In this document: positions 9,052 through 16,467 of the stretch, piece after piece
Position numbering within the stretch: position 1 is the first letter of the stretch
Layout: every line of letters starts with the position of its first letter
From: Gammaproteobacteria bacterium RIFCSPHIGHO2_12_FULL_37_34
Lineage (GTDB): Bacteria > Pseudomonadota > Gammaproteobacteria > DSM-16500
Direction: 5' to 3'
Length of the DNA stretch: 30,500 bases
Assembly (NCBI GenBank): GCA_001801495.1
Contig: MGXW01000053.1
Coordinates: 1 to 30,500 of the forward strand
Notes under the pieces: model-generated
What the model was told of the DNA's origin: nothing
What the model saw: the letters and a program-made list of their open reading frames with translations, nothing else
The model's database searches: none
Translations under genes and position numbers: made by a program

Positions 9052-10203
9052 ATGCGCACTTTAATTCAAAAATTTGTACAACTTGAATCCTCCGGAGGAA
9101 TTGTTTTATTTATAGCAGCGGCGAGCGCAATGATCTGGGCGAACTCTAGATTTTCATATATTTATCAAGATATTACGAATAATTTATTGTTTTTAATTAA
9201 CGAAGGGTTCATGTCGATATTTTTTCTACTCGTTGGATTAGAATTAAAACGTGGTTTTTTAGAAGGAGATTTATCTAAACCCTCACAAATGCTACTACCA
9301 ATTGTAGCAGCGCTTGGCGGCATGCTTGTTCCGGCCGCACTGTATTTGTCCATTAATTATACAAATCCGATAACAGCCAAGGCTTGGGCGACGCCTGTTG
9401 CAACGGATATCGCATTTGCTTTAGGGGCGCTATCCTTTTTTGGCTCACGCGTACCAGGAGCGCTTAAATTATTTTTGTTGGTATTGGCTATTTTTGATGA
9501 TATTGGATCGATTTTTATCATCACATTCTTTTATTCGCATCATCTTTCTTATGTATTTATTTTTTTATCTCTTTTTTTAGTAGGTATATTATTTTTATTT
9601 AAGTTTTTTCCTGTGCGTTTTTTATTTTGTTATTTGCTGATTGGCGCTGCACTTTGGTTATGTTTATTGCATTCGGGTGTGCATCCAACGATTTCAGGCA
9701 TCTTATTAGCATTGACTATACCAGCAGATCATCCCTTAAAATCCACACAAAAACAGCCAAATCATTCTTTGTTACATCGATTAGAAAATAGTTTACATCC
9801 TTGGGTGGTTTATTTAATTATGCCACTTTTTGCTCTAGTCAATGCTGGATTTTCATTTCATGAATTATCATTTAATATTTTGCTGGATACCGTTGTGTTA
9901 GGGATTATAGTGGGGTTATTTTTTGGAAAACAAATAGGGGTGTTTGGTTTTTCTTGGGTTTTAATTAAGATGGGTTTAGTAAAACTACCGGCGCGAACGT
10001 CATTGCTAGAGCTTTATGGGGTTGCCATACTATGTGGTATAGGTTTTACTATGAGTTTATTTCTCGGAACGCTCGCTTTTCAAAATGAGAATATATATTT
10101 AGCAGAAGTACGACTTGGTGTCATAATAGGGTCTACTCTATCACTCTTATTAGGGTTAGTAATGTTATACTTCGCTTTTTCAAAGTCAAAGAATGTGGAG
10201 TAG
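9052..10203 (+). CDS. nhaA: Na+/H+ antiporter NhaA
   Basis: NhaA exchanges two H+ for one Na+ across the inner membrane and supports sodium and alkaline pH homeostasis. The 383-residue protein has about twelve hydrophobic segments. It has the signature VGLELKRGFLEGDLS (61-75), ATPVATDIAFALGALSFFG with D119 (E. coli D133) and VLAIFDDIGSI with the ion-binding pair D149/D150 (E. coli D163/D164). No good Shine-Dalgarno precedes the ATG at 9052, but residue 1 fits family N-termini. It is divergent from pgk and is followed after 6 nt by the phosphatidylcholine synthase gene, so the two may be co-transcribed. Confidence 0.95.
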   Translation: MRTLIQKFVQLESSGGIVLFIAAASAMIWANSRFSYIYQDITNNLLFLINEGFMSIFFLLVGLELKRGFLEGDLSKPSQMLLPIVAALGGMLVPAALYLSINYTNPITAKAWATPVATDIAFALGALSFFGSRVPGALKLFLLVLAIFDDIGSIFIITFFYSHHLSYVFIFLSLFLVGILFLFKFFPVRFLFCYLLIGAALWLCLLHSGVHPTISGILLALTIPADHPLKSTQKQPNHSLLHRLENSLHPWVVYLIMPLFALVNAGFSFHELSFNILLDTVVLGIIVGLFFGKQIGVFGFSWVLIKMGLVKLPARTSLLELYGVAILCGIGFTMSLFLGTLAFQNENIYLAEVRLGVIIGSTLSLLLGLVMLYFAFSKSKNVE

Positions 10204-10209
10204 CAATTT

Positions 10210-10971
10210 TTGAGTACACTATCTTCTTTTGAAAAACCAAACGTTAGGCAACGTTGCCTAGGTTGGTTAATTCATGCATTTACAGCGAGCGGTGCTTGTG
10301 TAGGATTGCTTTCGTTATTAGCTATTTATGAGCACAACCTCTTATTGGCGCTTTGGCTAATGTCTGGTGCAATTTTTATTGATGCAATTGATGGGATGTT
10401 TGCTCGAATGATTTGCATTAAACGAGTGATACCAGAAATTAACGGTGCTTTGCTCGATAATATTGTTGATTTTGTAAATTATACTATTGTTCCTTGTTTT
10501 TTTCTGTTGGTTACAAACTTATTGCCTGCTTATTGGCGAATGATATGTGTGATGGTGATTACTTTTTCGTCTGCTTATCAGTTTACCCAAGTCGATGCTA
10601 AAACGACGGATCATTTTTTTAAAGGATTTCCAAGTTATTGGAATATCGCGGTATTTTATTTGTTTTTTTGGCAAATGACTAGTATAACCAATATGGTTAT
10701 TTTGCTCTCTCTGGCTTTACTTAGTTTTGTCCCTATTAAATATGTTTATCCATCACGACTGGATTATTTGACGAATAATAAATACCTTCGTATGAGTATG
10801 GTCATCTTAACTATTATGTGGGGTTTGGCTACTTCTGGCTTATTATGGCTTTATCCGCAGTCTAATCATTTTTTAGTTGCTATTTCGGTGGGTTATCTAT
10901 TACTGTACATTGGAATTAGCTTATATCGAACCTGGATTCCTTTAACGCCTTTGGTATTAGCACAAGAATAA
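10210..10971 (+). CDS. pcs: Phosphatidylcholine synthase (CDP-alcohol phosphatidyltransferase family)
   Basis: Pcs condenses choline with CDP-diacylglycerol to form phosphatidylcholine in the inner membrane, usually with choline taken up from the host. The 253-residue length fits Pcs. The CDP-alcohol motif is present with Pcs-type spacing: D58, D61-G62, A65-R66, then a longer gap to G79, D83 and D87. LLDNIVDFVNYTIVPCFF, HFFKGFPSYWNIAVFYLF and KYVYPSRLDYLTNNKYLR are stretches I associate with Pcs rather than PssA or PgsA. The start is TTG at 10210 with GTGGAG ending 9 nt before it. The gene sits between nhaA and an epimerase gene 7 nt downstream, at the head of an envelope gene cluster. The exact substrate is inferred, not demonstrated. 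Confidence 0.85.
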   Translation: MSTLSSFEKPNVRQRCLGWLIHAFTASGACVGLLSLLAIYEHNLLLALWLMSGAIFIDAIDGMFARMICIKRVIPEINGALLDNIVDFVNYTIVPCFFLLVTNLLPAYWRMICVMVITFSSAYQFTQVDAKTTDHFFKGFPSYWNIAVFYLFFWQMTSITNMVILLSLALLSFVPIKYVYPSRLDYLTNNKYLRMSMVILTIMWGLATSGLLWLYPQSNHFLVAISVGYLLLYIGISLYRTWIPLTPLVLAQE

Positions 10972-10978
10972 TATTTCC

Positions 10979-11926
10979 ATGATAGTACTCGATCGAATTT
11001 TAGTAACCGGTGGCGCTGGATTTATTGGTTCGCGTACAGTGGATTTTTTATTGCGCCAAGGTAAACAAGTTATTGTTTTAGATAATTTGTTTTCAGGTCA
11101 ACTTAAACATCTTGATGTGCGACATCCCCATTTAGAATTTATTGAAGGGGATGTGCTGGAGTATCCACTATTAGTTGATTTGTTGGTCAGTTGTGATGCT
11201 GTGTTGCATCTTGCTGCTATTGCCTCCGTACAATATTCGATTCAGCATTTAGTTTATTCTTTTCAGGTAAATACCCAGGGATTTTTACATGTTCTTGAAG
11301 CAATCAAGAAAGCGAATCGATCGATTCGCTTAGTGTATGCTTCAAGTGCTGCAGTATATGGGGATGCTAAACAGTTACCTTGCTCAGATAGTATTGCGCT
11401 ATCTAGTGGCTATCTTTCACCCTATGCTTTACAAAAAGCAAGCAATGAAGAATATGCGAAATTATACGCACAATTACACGGGATAAAAAGTTTAGCATTG
11501 CGCTATTTTAATGTATATGGGATAGGACAAGATCCGCAGTCTCCTTACTCTGGGGTCATTAGCCGTTTTTTGGATGCTTATCACAAAGATGCAGAGTTAA
11601 CTATTTTTGGGGATGGTAAACAATCACGCGATTTTATTCATGTGGATGATGTAGTAAAAGCAAATTGGTTAGCTTTGCAAAGTAATATGAGTGGGGTATT
11701 TAATATTGCTACTGGAGAGGCACAAACTTTATTGGATTTGGTTCACTATTTAGAAATGGCTGGGAATCGACCAGCAAAATTCCATTTTGAACCTGCTAAA
11801 TCGGGAGATATTAAAGCATCTTATGCAGATATTCGTATGGCGGAAGAGCAACTAGGGTTTCGTTATACGATATCGTTGCAAGAAGGCATGAAGATGATGT
11901 TTGATGAATTGAGGAGTGAACAATGA
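10979..11926 (+). CDS. NAD-dependent sugar-nucleotide epimerase (UDP-glucose/GlcNAc 4-epimerase type)
   Basis: A 315-residue extended short-chain dehydrogenase. The Rossmann motif GGAGFIG lies at 11-17, the NAD-selective Asp in VLDN at 35, and the catalytic set is S122/S123 and Y149-ALQ-K153. DFIHVDDVVKA and a C-terminal FEPAKSGDIKASYADIRMAEEQLGF stretch are typical of epimerases acting on UDP-hexoses or UDP-N-acetylhexosamines (GalE, Gne, WbpP-like). Position between pcs and the heptosyltransferase genes points to a role in LPS or surface glycan precursor supply. The start is an ATG at 10979 without a strong ribosome site. The stop overlaps the next gene by 4 nt. Substrate cannot be assigned from sequence alone. 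Confidence 0.85.
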   Translation: MIVLDRILVTGGAGFIGSRTVDFLLRQGKQVIVLDNLFSGQLKHLDVRHPHLEFIEGDVLEYPLLVDLLVSCDAVLHLAAIASVQYSIQHLVYSFQVNTQGFLHVLEAIKKANRSIRLVYASSAAVYGDAKQLPCSDSIALSSGYLSPYALQKASNEEYAKLYAQLHGIKSLALRYFNVYGIGQDPQSPYSGVISRFLDAYHKDAELTIFGDGKQSRDFIHVDDVVKANWLALQSNMSGVFNIATGEAQTLLDLVHYLEMAGNRPAKFHFEPAKSGDIKASYADIRMAEEQLGFRYTISLQEGMKMMFDELRSEQ

Positions 11927-12114
11927 AAGAAACACAAGCTTGTATTAAACGTCGTTATGAAATTACTCAAGCTGATTTGCCACTCTCTTGTCCACCAAGA
12001 GATGACCGCCTATGGGATGCCCATCCTCGTGTTTATTTGCCAATTGAGACAACTGGTGAGATGACTTGTCCTTATTGCGGTGCGCTTTTTGTATTAAAAG
12101 ATTTTTGTGTGTAG
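11923..12114 (+). CDS. Small zinc-finger protein (zf-CHCC family)
   Basis: A 63-residue protein of the zf-CHCC family, related to the zinc-binding end of the complex I subunit NDUFS6 and found as a stand-alone gene in many proteobacteria. Probable ligands are C23, H34, C49 and C52 in the pattern SCPPRDDRLWDAHPRVYLPI and CPYCGALFVL. Its bacterial function is not established. The start codon overlaps the epimerase stop (ATGA) and has GAGGAG upstream, so it is translationally coupled. waaF begins 1 nt after its stop, which places it firmly inside the LPS operon. Confidence 0.88.
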   Translation: MKETQACIKRRYEITQADLPLSCPPRDDRLWDAHPRVYLPIETTGEMTCPYCGALFVLKDFCV

Positions 12115-12115
12115 T

Positions 12116-13123
12116 ATGGCAAATAAAATTCTAATCATTGGCCCATCATGGATAGGCGATATGGTGATGGCCCAAAGTCTTTTCAAATTAATTAAGCAGC
12201 AGCATCCTGATACAGTCATTGATGTAGTCGCTCCTTCTTGGGCATTTCCCTTATTAAGTTTTATGCCGCAAGTTTCTCGCATATTTGCCAATCCGTTTTT
12301 ACATGGCGAATTAAAATTTAGGATACAGTATCAACTAGCAAAAGAATTACGGACCTATGCTTATGATCAAGCGATTGTATTACCGAATTCATTTAAATCC
12401 GCATTTATTCCGTGGCTTGCTCGCATTCAAAAGCGTACAGGATGGTTGGGCGAGTTTCGTTATGGATTATTAAATGACGTACGTTATTTGAGTAAAAAAA
12501 AATATCCTTTGATGATTGAGCGTTTTATGGCATTAGGGTTGACGGCAAAAGAATCACTACCTTCAATTTATCCTTATCCAGCGTTTTATGTATCAGACGA
12601 TCAGCAACAAAGAAGTCTAGATAAATATAAACTTCAATGTCATGGAAGAGTTCTAGCATTATGTATGGGGGCTCAATTTGGTGGATCGAAACGATGGCCA
12701 GCACATTATTTTGCACAGGTGGCTAATCAAAAAATAAAAGAAAGTTGGGATGTTTGGTTATTCGGTTCAACACGAGATCAACCACTGGTGGATACCATTA
12801 TGCAATTAACACAAAACCGTTGTGTTAATTTATCTGGACGAACACAATTAAATGAGGTGATTGATTTATTATCACTTGTATCCGGCGTAGTAACAAATGA
12901 TTCTGGATTAATGCATATTGCAGCAGCACTTAACAAACCGCTCGTTGTTTTATATGGGTCAACCAGCCCGCATTTCACTCCGCCACTTTCTAAAACTGCT
13001 ATTATTTTAAAATTGGATTTAGCATGTCAACCTTGTTTTAAACGCGAATGTCCACTCACACATCATCGTTGCATGCAGGATTTACGGCCAGAAAAGGTGT
13101 TGGAAGTTATGGAGAAGTGGTAG
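12116..13123 (+). CDS. waaF: ADP-heptose:LPS heptosyltransferase II
   Basis: WaaF adds the second L-glycero-D-manno-heptose to the LPS inner core at the cytoplasmic face of the inner membrane. The 335-residue GT9 enzyme starts ILIIGPSWIGDMVMAQSLF with the G14-D15 loop, contains the heptosyltransferase WF/acceptor region and CMGAQFGGSKRWP. The sugar-nucleotide motif is TNDSGLMHIAAAL (N261, D262, H267), followed by LYGSTSP and a Cys-rich CQPCFKRECPLTHHRCM tail typical of WaaF. The ATG at 12116 is preferred over an in-frame GTG at 12107, which lies inside the previous gene. It is directly behind the zinc-finger gene. The expected partner waaC follows only after an inverted ATPase gene. Confidence 0.94.
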   Translation: MANKILIIGPSWIGDMVMAQSLFKLIKQQHPDTVIDVVAPSWAFPLLSFMPQVSRIFANPFLHGELKFRIQYQLAKELRTYAYDQAIVLPNSFKSAFIPWLARIQKRTGWLGEFRYGLLNDVRYLSKKKYPLMIERFMALGLTAKESLPSIYPYPAFYVSDDQQQRSLDKYKLQCHGRVLALCMGAQFGGSKRWPAHYFAQVANQKIKESWDVWLFGSTRDQPLVDTIMQLTQNRCVNLSGRTQLNEVIDLLSLVSGVVTNDSGLMHIAAALNKPLVVLYGSTSPHFTPPLSKTAIILKLDLACQPCFKRECPLTHHRCMQDLRPEKVLEVMEKW

Positions 13124-13133
13124 CGCTAAAAAT

Positions 13134-14411
13134 TCATTTTTCGAATTCAAGCAGCCATTTCCATATAGGTATTGTAATGATTTGATAACGTTTATTATGA
13201 TAGTTTAAAGATACGGTTTCTTCCTCTCTCTCAGTTAAAACATATCCTATTGGTAAGGAGTGCCGTTCAAGAGCTTCCAACAAACCGCTCTGTTCACGTT
13301 GTTTTACTTTTTCGCTAGAAAATTGTTGACATACTTGTATGGCATAAACGATTTGATTATTTTTTCTAACTAGAAAATCACATTCTTTCGTTCCTCGATG
13401 ATAATATACATCGAACCCTTGTCGTTTCAATTCAATAAATACGATATTTTCTAACATTCTTCCTTGATCCTCACTGAAATGAAAGCCAATGAATTTTGCT
13501 AAAGCATGATCAATAACATACACTTTTTTGGGAGATTGCATTTGTTTTTTTACGGACTCATCGTAACGGTTAACAAAAAAACATAAGTAACTGTCTTCAA
13601 GATAACTACAATAATCTGATACAGTTGTGGCGCTACCCAATTGTAATAATTTTCGAAGAGCGTTATAGGTAATTTCTTTGCTACAATTACTTACAAGATA
13701 ATAAACCAATTCTCGAAGAGGTTTAGAATTCGATATTTTATATCGTGAAATGATATCTCGATAAATAATACTTTCATACAAAGAATGCATGTAATCATTA
13801 TTTTCATATTTTATATATTCTGGGAATCCACCCACATGGCAATAATGATTAAATAATTTTTTAATTTGCCCAAGTTGGCGAGTAGATGTTATTTGTTCTG
13901 AAACCAGTTTAGGATCTTGCTTCAGAACAAATTCGAAAAAAGATAGTGGATAAACATCCATTGATATGTAACGACCTGTGAGGTGCGTACCCAAGTCCTT
14001 GCTAAAAAGTGATGCGTTTGATCCTGTAATATAAATTTTATTATTATCGTTATATAGCCGTCTGACGAATCGCTCCCAGTTTGGAATATTTTGAATTTCA
14101 TCAAAATAATAGGTTTTTTGTATACCATATAATTCAATAAAAACTTCTTGAAGAAGTTGAAAATCATTTACTGTAAAAGCAATAAGCCGTTCGTCTTCAA
14201 GGTTAAAATAATAGGCTGATTCTTTATTCTTTTTACGGATTAGTTGTAGTAGTACAGATTTTCCGCAACGGCGAATCCCTTTTAAGATAATGATTTCTTT
14301 GTTTTTTGATAGTATAGTTAGTTTTTTTTCGGCAATGCGATGAAAATAAGGAGAAGGTAGCCCCTCCTCTTGTTGATCAGCGATCAAACGTTTTAATAAA
14401 TCAGGCGTCAT
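13134..14411 (-). CDS. AAA+ ATPase with DUF4143 C-terminus (copy 1)
   Basis: A 425-residue P-loop ATPase of the AAA_14/DUF4143 group; no function is established for the family. Walker A is GIRRCGKS (K51, S52), Walker B YYFDEIQN (D104, E105), and a sensor-like YITGSNA lies near 127-133. The C-terminal nuclease-like region has ECDFLVRKNNQ followed by AIQVC, where active PD-(D/E)XK members have an ExK. This copy may therefore have lost that site. Start 14411 follows GGAAA within the palindrome at 14416-14466. In-frame starts at 14423 and 14462 would read through the palindrome. The gene lies on the opposite strand between waaF and waaC, genes often adjacent, with only 10 nt to the waaF stop, so it looks like an insertion. 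Confidence 0.85.
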   Translation of the reverse strand: MTPDLLKRLIADQQEEGLPSPYFHRIAEKKLTILSKNKEIIILKGIRRCGKSVLLQLIRKKNKESAYYFNLEDERLIAFTVNDFQLLQEVFIELYGIQKTYYFDEIQNIPNWERFVRRLYNDNNKIYITGSNASLFSKDLGTHLTGRYISMDVYPLSFFEFVLKQDPKLVSEQITSTRQLGQIKKLFNHYCHVGGFPEYIKYENNDYMHSLYESIIYRDIISRYKISNSKPLRELVYYLVSNCSKEITYNALRKLLQLGSATTVSDYCSYLEDSYLCFFVNRYDESVKKQMQSPKKVYVIDHALAKFIGFHFSEDQGRMLENIVFIELKRQGFDVYYHRGTKECDFLVRKNNQIVYAIQVCQQFSSEKVKQREQSGLLEALERHSLPIGYVLTEREEETVSLNYHNKRYQIITIPIWKWLLEFEK

Positions 14412-14415
14412 ATTT

Positions 14416-14466
14416 GTTTCCATTGACAATGGAAACTTACACCAAAAAGCTTCCATTGTCAATGGA
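14416..14466. repeat. Nested palindrome upstream of ATPase copy 1
   Basis: Two dyads stand side by side. 14416-14436 is a perfect palindrome with 10-bp arms (arm GTTTCCATTG, centre A). 14452-14466 has 7-bp arms (TCCATTG, centre T). The two are also inverted copies of each other: 14419-14434 pairs perfectly with 14451-14466 over 16 bp across a 16-nt spacer. The structure ends 7 nt before the preferred ATPase start and contains its GGAAA ribosome site. Confidence 0.9.
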
Positions 14467-14494
14467 TAGGCTTAGTTATGGGATAGGTTGAATT

Positions 14495-15511
14495 ATGCGA
14501 ATACTACTCATCAAAACATCTTCTATGGGTGATATTATTCACACCCTGCCAGCATTAACAGATGCCATGTTAATGGTTCCAGGGGTTACATTTGATTGGG
14601 TAGTAGAAGAATCGTTTATTGATATTCCCAAGTGGCATCCATCAGTTGACCGTGTTATTCCAGTAGCTTTGCGTCGTTGGCGAGGTAATATTTTTTCGCG
14701 TGATACGCGTAAAGAGTGGAGGCAACTACGTAACAGCTTGCATAAGCAATCTTACGATTTCATTCTAGATGCACAGGGTTTAGTGAAAAGTGCTTGGTTG
14801 GCTTTATTGGCAACAGGAAAACGCGTAGGATTAGATTGGCATTCTGCACGTGAACCACTCGCATCTTTATTTTATCAGCAAAAATATTCTGTCAATTTTT
14901 ATCAGCATGCTGTGGTTCGTATGAGGCAATTGTTTAGTTGCGCATTACATTATTCTTTACCAGCAAATCAGCCTGATTTCGGAATGAATGTTAAACAATT
15001 TTCTCGTGATTATGCTGTTCCAAACTATATCGTGTTTTTACACGGCACCACATGGGCGACAAAAGAGTGGCCAGAGATTTACTGGATAGAGCTTACCAAA
15101 AAAATAAACCAGATTGGTTATCGGGTTAAAATAAGCGGTGGAACAACTGATGAAGTTGCAAGAGCGCATCGAATTGCAAAACAAGGCAATGCGATTGATG
15201 TGTTGCCGCGATTGACAATATCCGAAATGGCAGAGTTAATAGCAAATGCTAAAGCAGTAATTGCGGTTGACACAGGTTTGGGGCATTTAGCAGCTGCACT
15301 AGGTGTGCCAACTGTTTCGTTGTATGGATCAACTCATCCTGACTATACTGGTGCATTAGGAAAACATTCTATACATCTTAGAGCACAATTTCCTTGCGCA
15401 CCGTGTTTAAATCGAACATGTTATTATAAACAATCATCCATTGTTGTGCCCGCTTGTTATACGACGATCATGCCAGAGATGGTTTTCGCTGCAGTGATCG
15501 ATAGTATTTAA
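14495..15511 (+). CDS. waaC: LPS heptosyltransferase I
   Basis: WaaC adds the first heptose to Kdo of the LPS inner core. The 338-residue GT9 protein begins MRILLIKTSSMGDIIHTLPAL with the G12-D13 loop. It continues with FDWVVEESF, FILDAQGLVKSAWLA, GLDWHSARE and LHGTTWATKEWPE, and ends with the nucleotide-sugar motif AVDTGLGHLAAALGVPTVSLYGST. These are WaaC-specific rather than WaaF-specific. Its ribosome site is weak (AGG 8-10 nt before ATG). Between waaF and waaC lie an opposite-strand ATPase gene and its palindrome, so a presumed waaF-waaC co-transcript is interrupted or must read through an antisense gene. The stop codon overlaps a copy of the 17-nt repeat. Confidence 0.94.
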   Translation: MRILLIKTSSMGDIIHTLPALTDAMLMVPGVTFDWVVEESFIDIPKWHPSVDRVIPVALRRWRGNIFSRDTRKEWRQLRNSLHKQSYDFILDAQGLVKSAWLALLATGKRVGLDWHSAREPLASLFYQQKYSVNFYQHAVVRMRQLFSCALHYSLPANQPDFGMNVKQFSRDYAVPNYIVFLHGTTWATKEWPEIYWIELTKKINQIGYRVKISGGTTDEVARAHRIAKQGNAIDVLPRLTISEMAELIANAKAVIAVDTGLGHLAAALGVPTVSLYGSTHPDYTGALGKHSIHLRAQFPCAPCLNRTCYYKQSSIVVPACYTTIMPEMVFAAVIDSI

Positions 15512-15527
15512 CGTGAGTATCGTCTAA
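15511..15527 (+). repeat. 17-nt interspersed repeat, copy A
   Basis: ACGTGAGTATCGTCTAA, two mismatches from the copy at 24504. It overlaps the last base of the waaC stop codon. Confidence 0.6.
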
Positions 15528-15550
15528 GCTAAGGAGACAAGCTATTGATT

Positions 15551-16294
15551 TTACGATGTTTCTTTTGCTTTACTGTAATCGGCATTCATGGAGCCAATGT
15601 TGTCAAAAGCCAGCGATTTTTTATCAAGTCCTAAATCAAAATTGGTAGGATAAGAAGTAATTTGAATGCGACTATTTTCGCGAATTTCTTCGTTAGTTAG
15701 TTTATCTGAAATAGGAAAGTAATCCCCATAACCGACATAATTTAATTTACGGGTATCGATACCGCTTCCTTGGAAATGATTGATGCCTGCACTCCAAAGA
15801 TAAGCGGCCACTTTTTGTGCACGTGCTTGCGAAAGCCGCTGTTCCCAATGAGCTCGAGAAAAACCGCTGGTATTCCCTGAAATAATAATGTTGTTATCAG
15901 GATAGCGTGCGAGTACAGCAGCTGCGCTATCTAATATGGGCCCTGCTTGTGGTAATAGTTCTGCGGAGTTGGTATCAAATAAGTTATCAGTTGGGATATA
16001 AATACCAAGACGATCACCTATACGATAAACTTTCCCTCCACCTTGCATAACGCCACCAGAATCATAGCGCAAGGTTGTAACATAATAACCTATTGCGCCG
16101 CCGCCCATTCCAAAAGCAGTCATGAATGTTTTTGAGCCACCAAGGGCGGCAACGCTGCCTGCACCCACTCCCGCTCCAATGAGGGCACCACCTGCATTCC
16201 CAGTGGTATGGTTGTTGCTAATGAAGGGATTGTAAGAGCACGACGTGAGAAAACAGGATAACAGTAAACTTCCAATACAAGCTTTCTTTAGCAT
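15551..16294 (-). CDS. OmpA-domain outer-membrane lipoprotein
   Basis: A 247-residue predicted lipoprotein with a signal peptide and lipobox ending LTSC (lipidated Cys19). A glycine-rich GGALIGAGVGAGSVAALGG segment (about 35-55) resembles glycine-zipper outer-membrane proteins. The C-terminal OmpA/Pal-type domain has IPTDNLFDTNSAEL, LSQARAQKVAAYLWSAGI, YVGYGDYFPI and RENSRIQI. Pal/OmpA domains normally bind peptidoglycan through an Asp in a GHTD motif and an Arg. Here the Asp region reads SGNTSGF, so the Asp is not evident while the Arg is kept. The ATG at 16294 follows GGAA by about 10 nt; an upstream in-frame TTG at 16309 is less likely. Divergent from the ABC transporter gene. Role beyond envelope anchoring unknown. 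Confidence 0.85.
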   Translation of the reverse strand: MLKKACIGSLLLSCFLTSCSYNPFISNNHTTGNAGGALIGAGVGAGSVAALGGSKTFMTAFGMGGGAIGYYVTTLRYDSGGVMQGGGKVYRIGDRLGIYIPTDNLFDTNSAELLPQAGPILDSAAAVLARYPDNNIIISGNTSGFSRAHWEQRLSQARAQKVAAYLWSAGINHFQGSGIDTRKLNYVGYGDYFPISDKLTNEEIRENSRIQITSYPTNFDLGLDKKSLAFDNIGSMNADYSKAKETS

Positions 16295-16467
16295 GAATAA
16301 AATTTCCAAAGATTTTTTTGATTATAGCGGGATAGTGAAATACTAGCCAGTCCGCCAATTTTCTAATTTTAAGCCACTCACTGATTATAAAAAACCGCAA
16401 CTGCATGAAAAAAATATGATTTTAATGCATTCTATAGTACATTTAATTTAATAGAGAGATTGATCAC

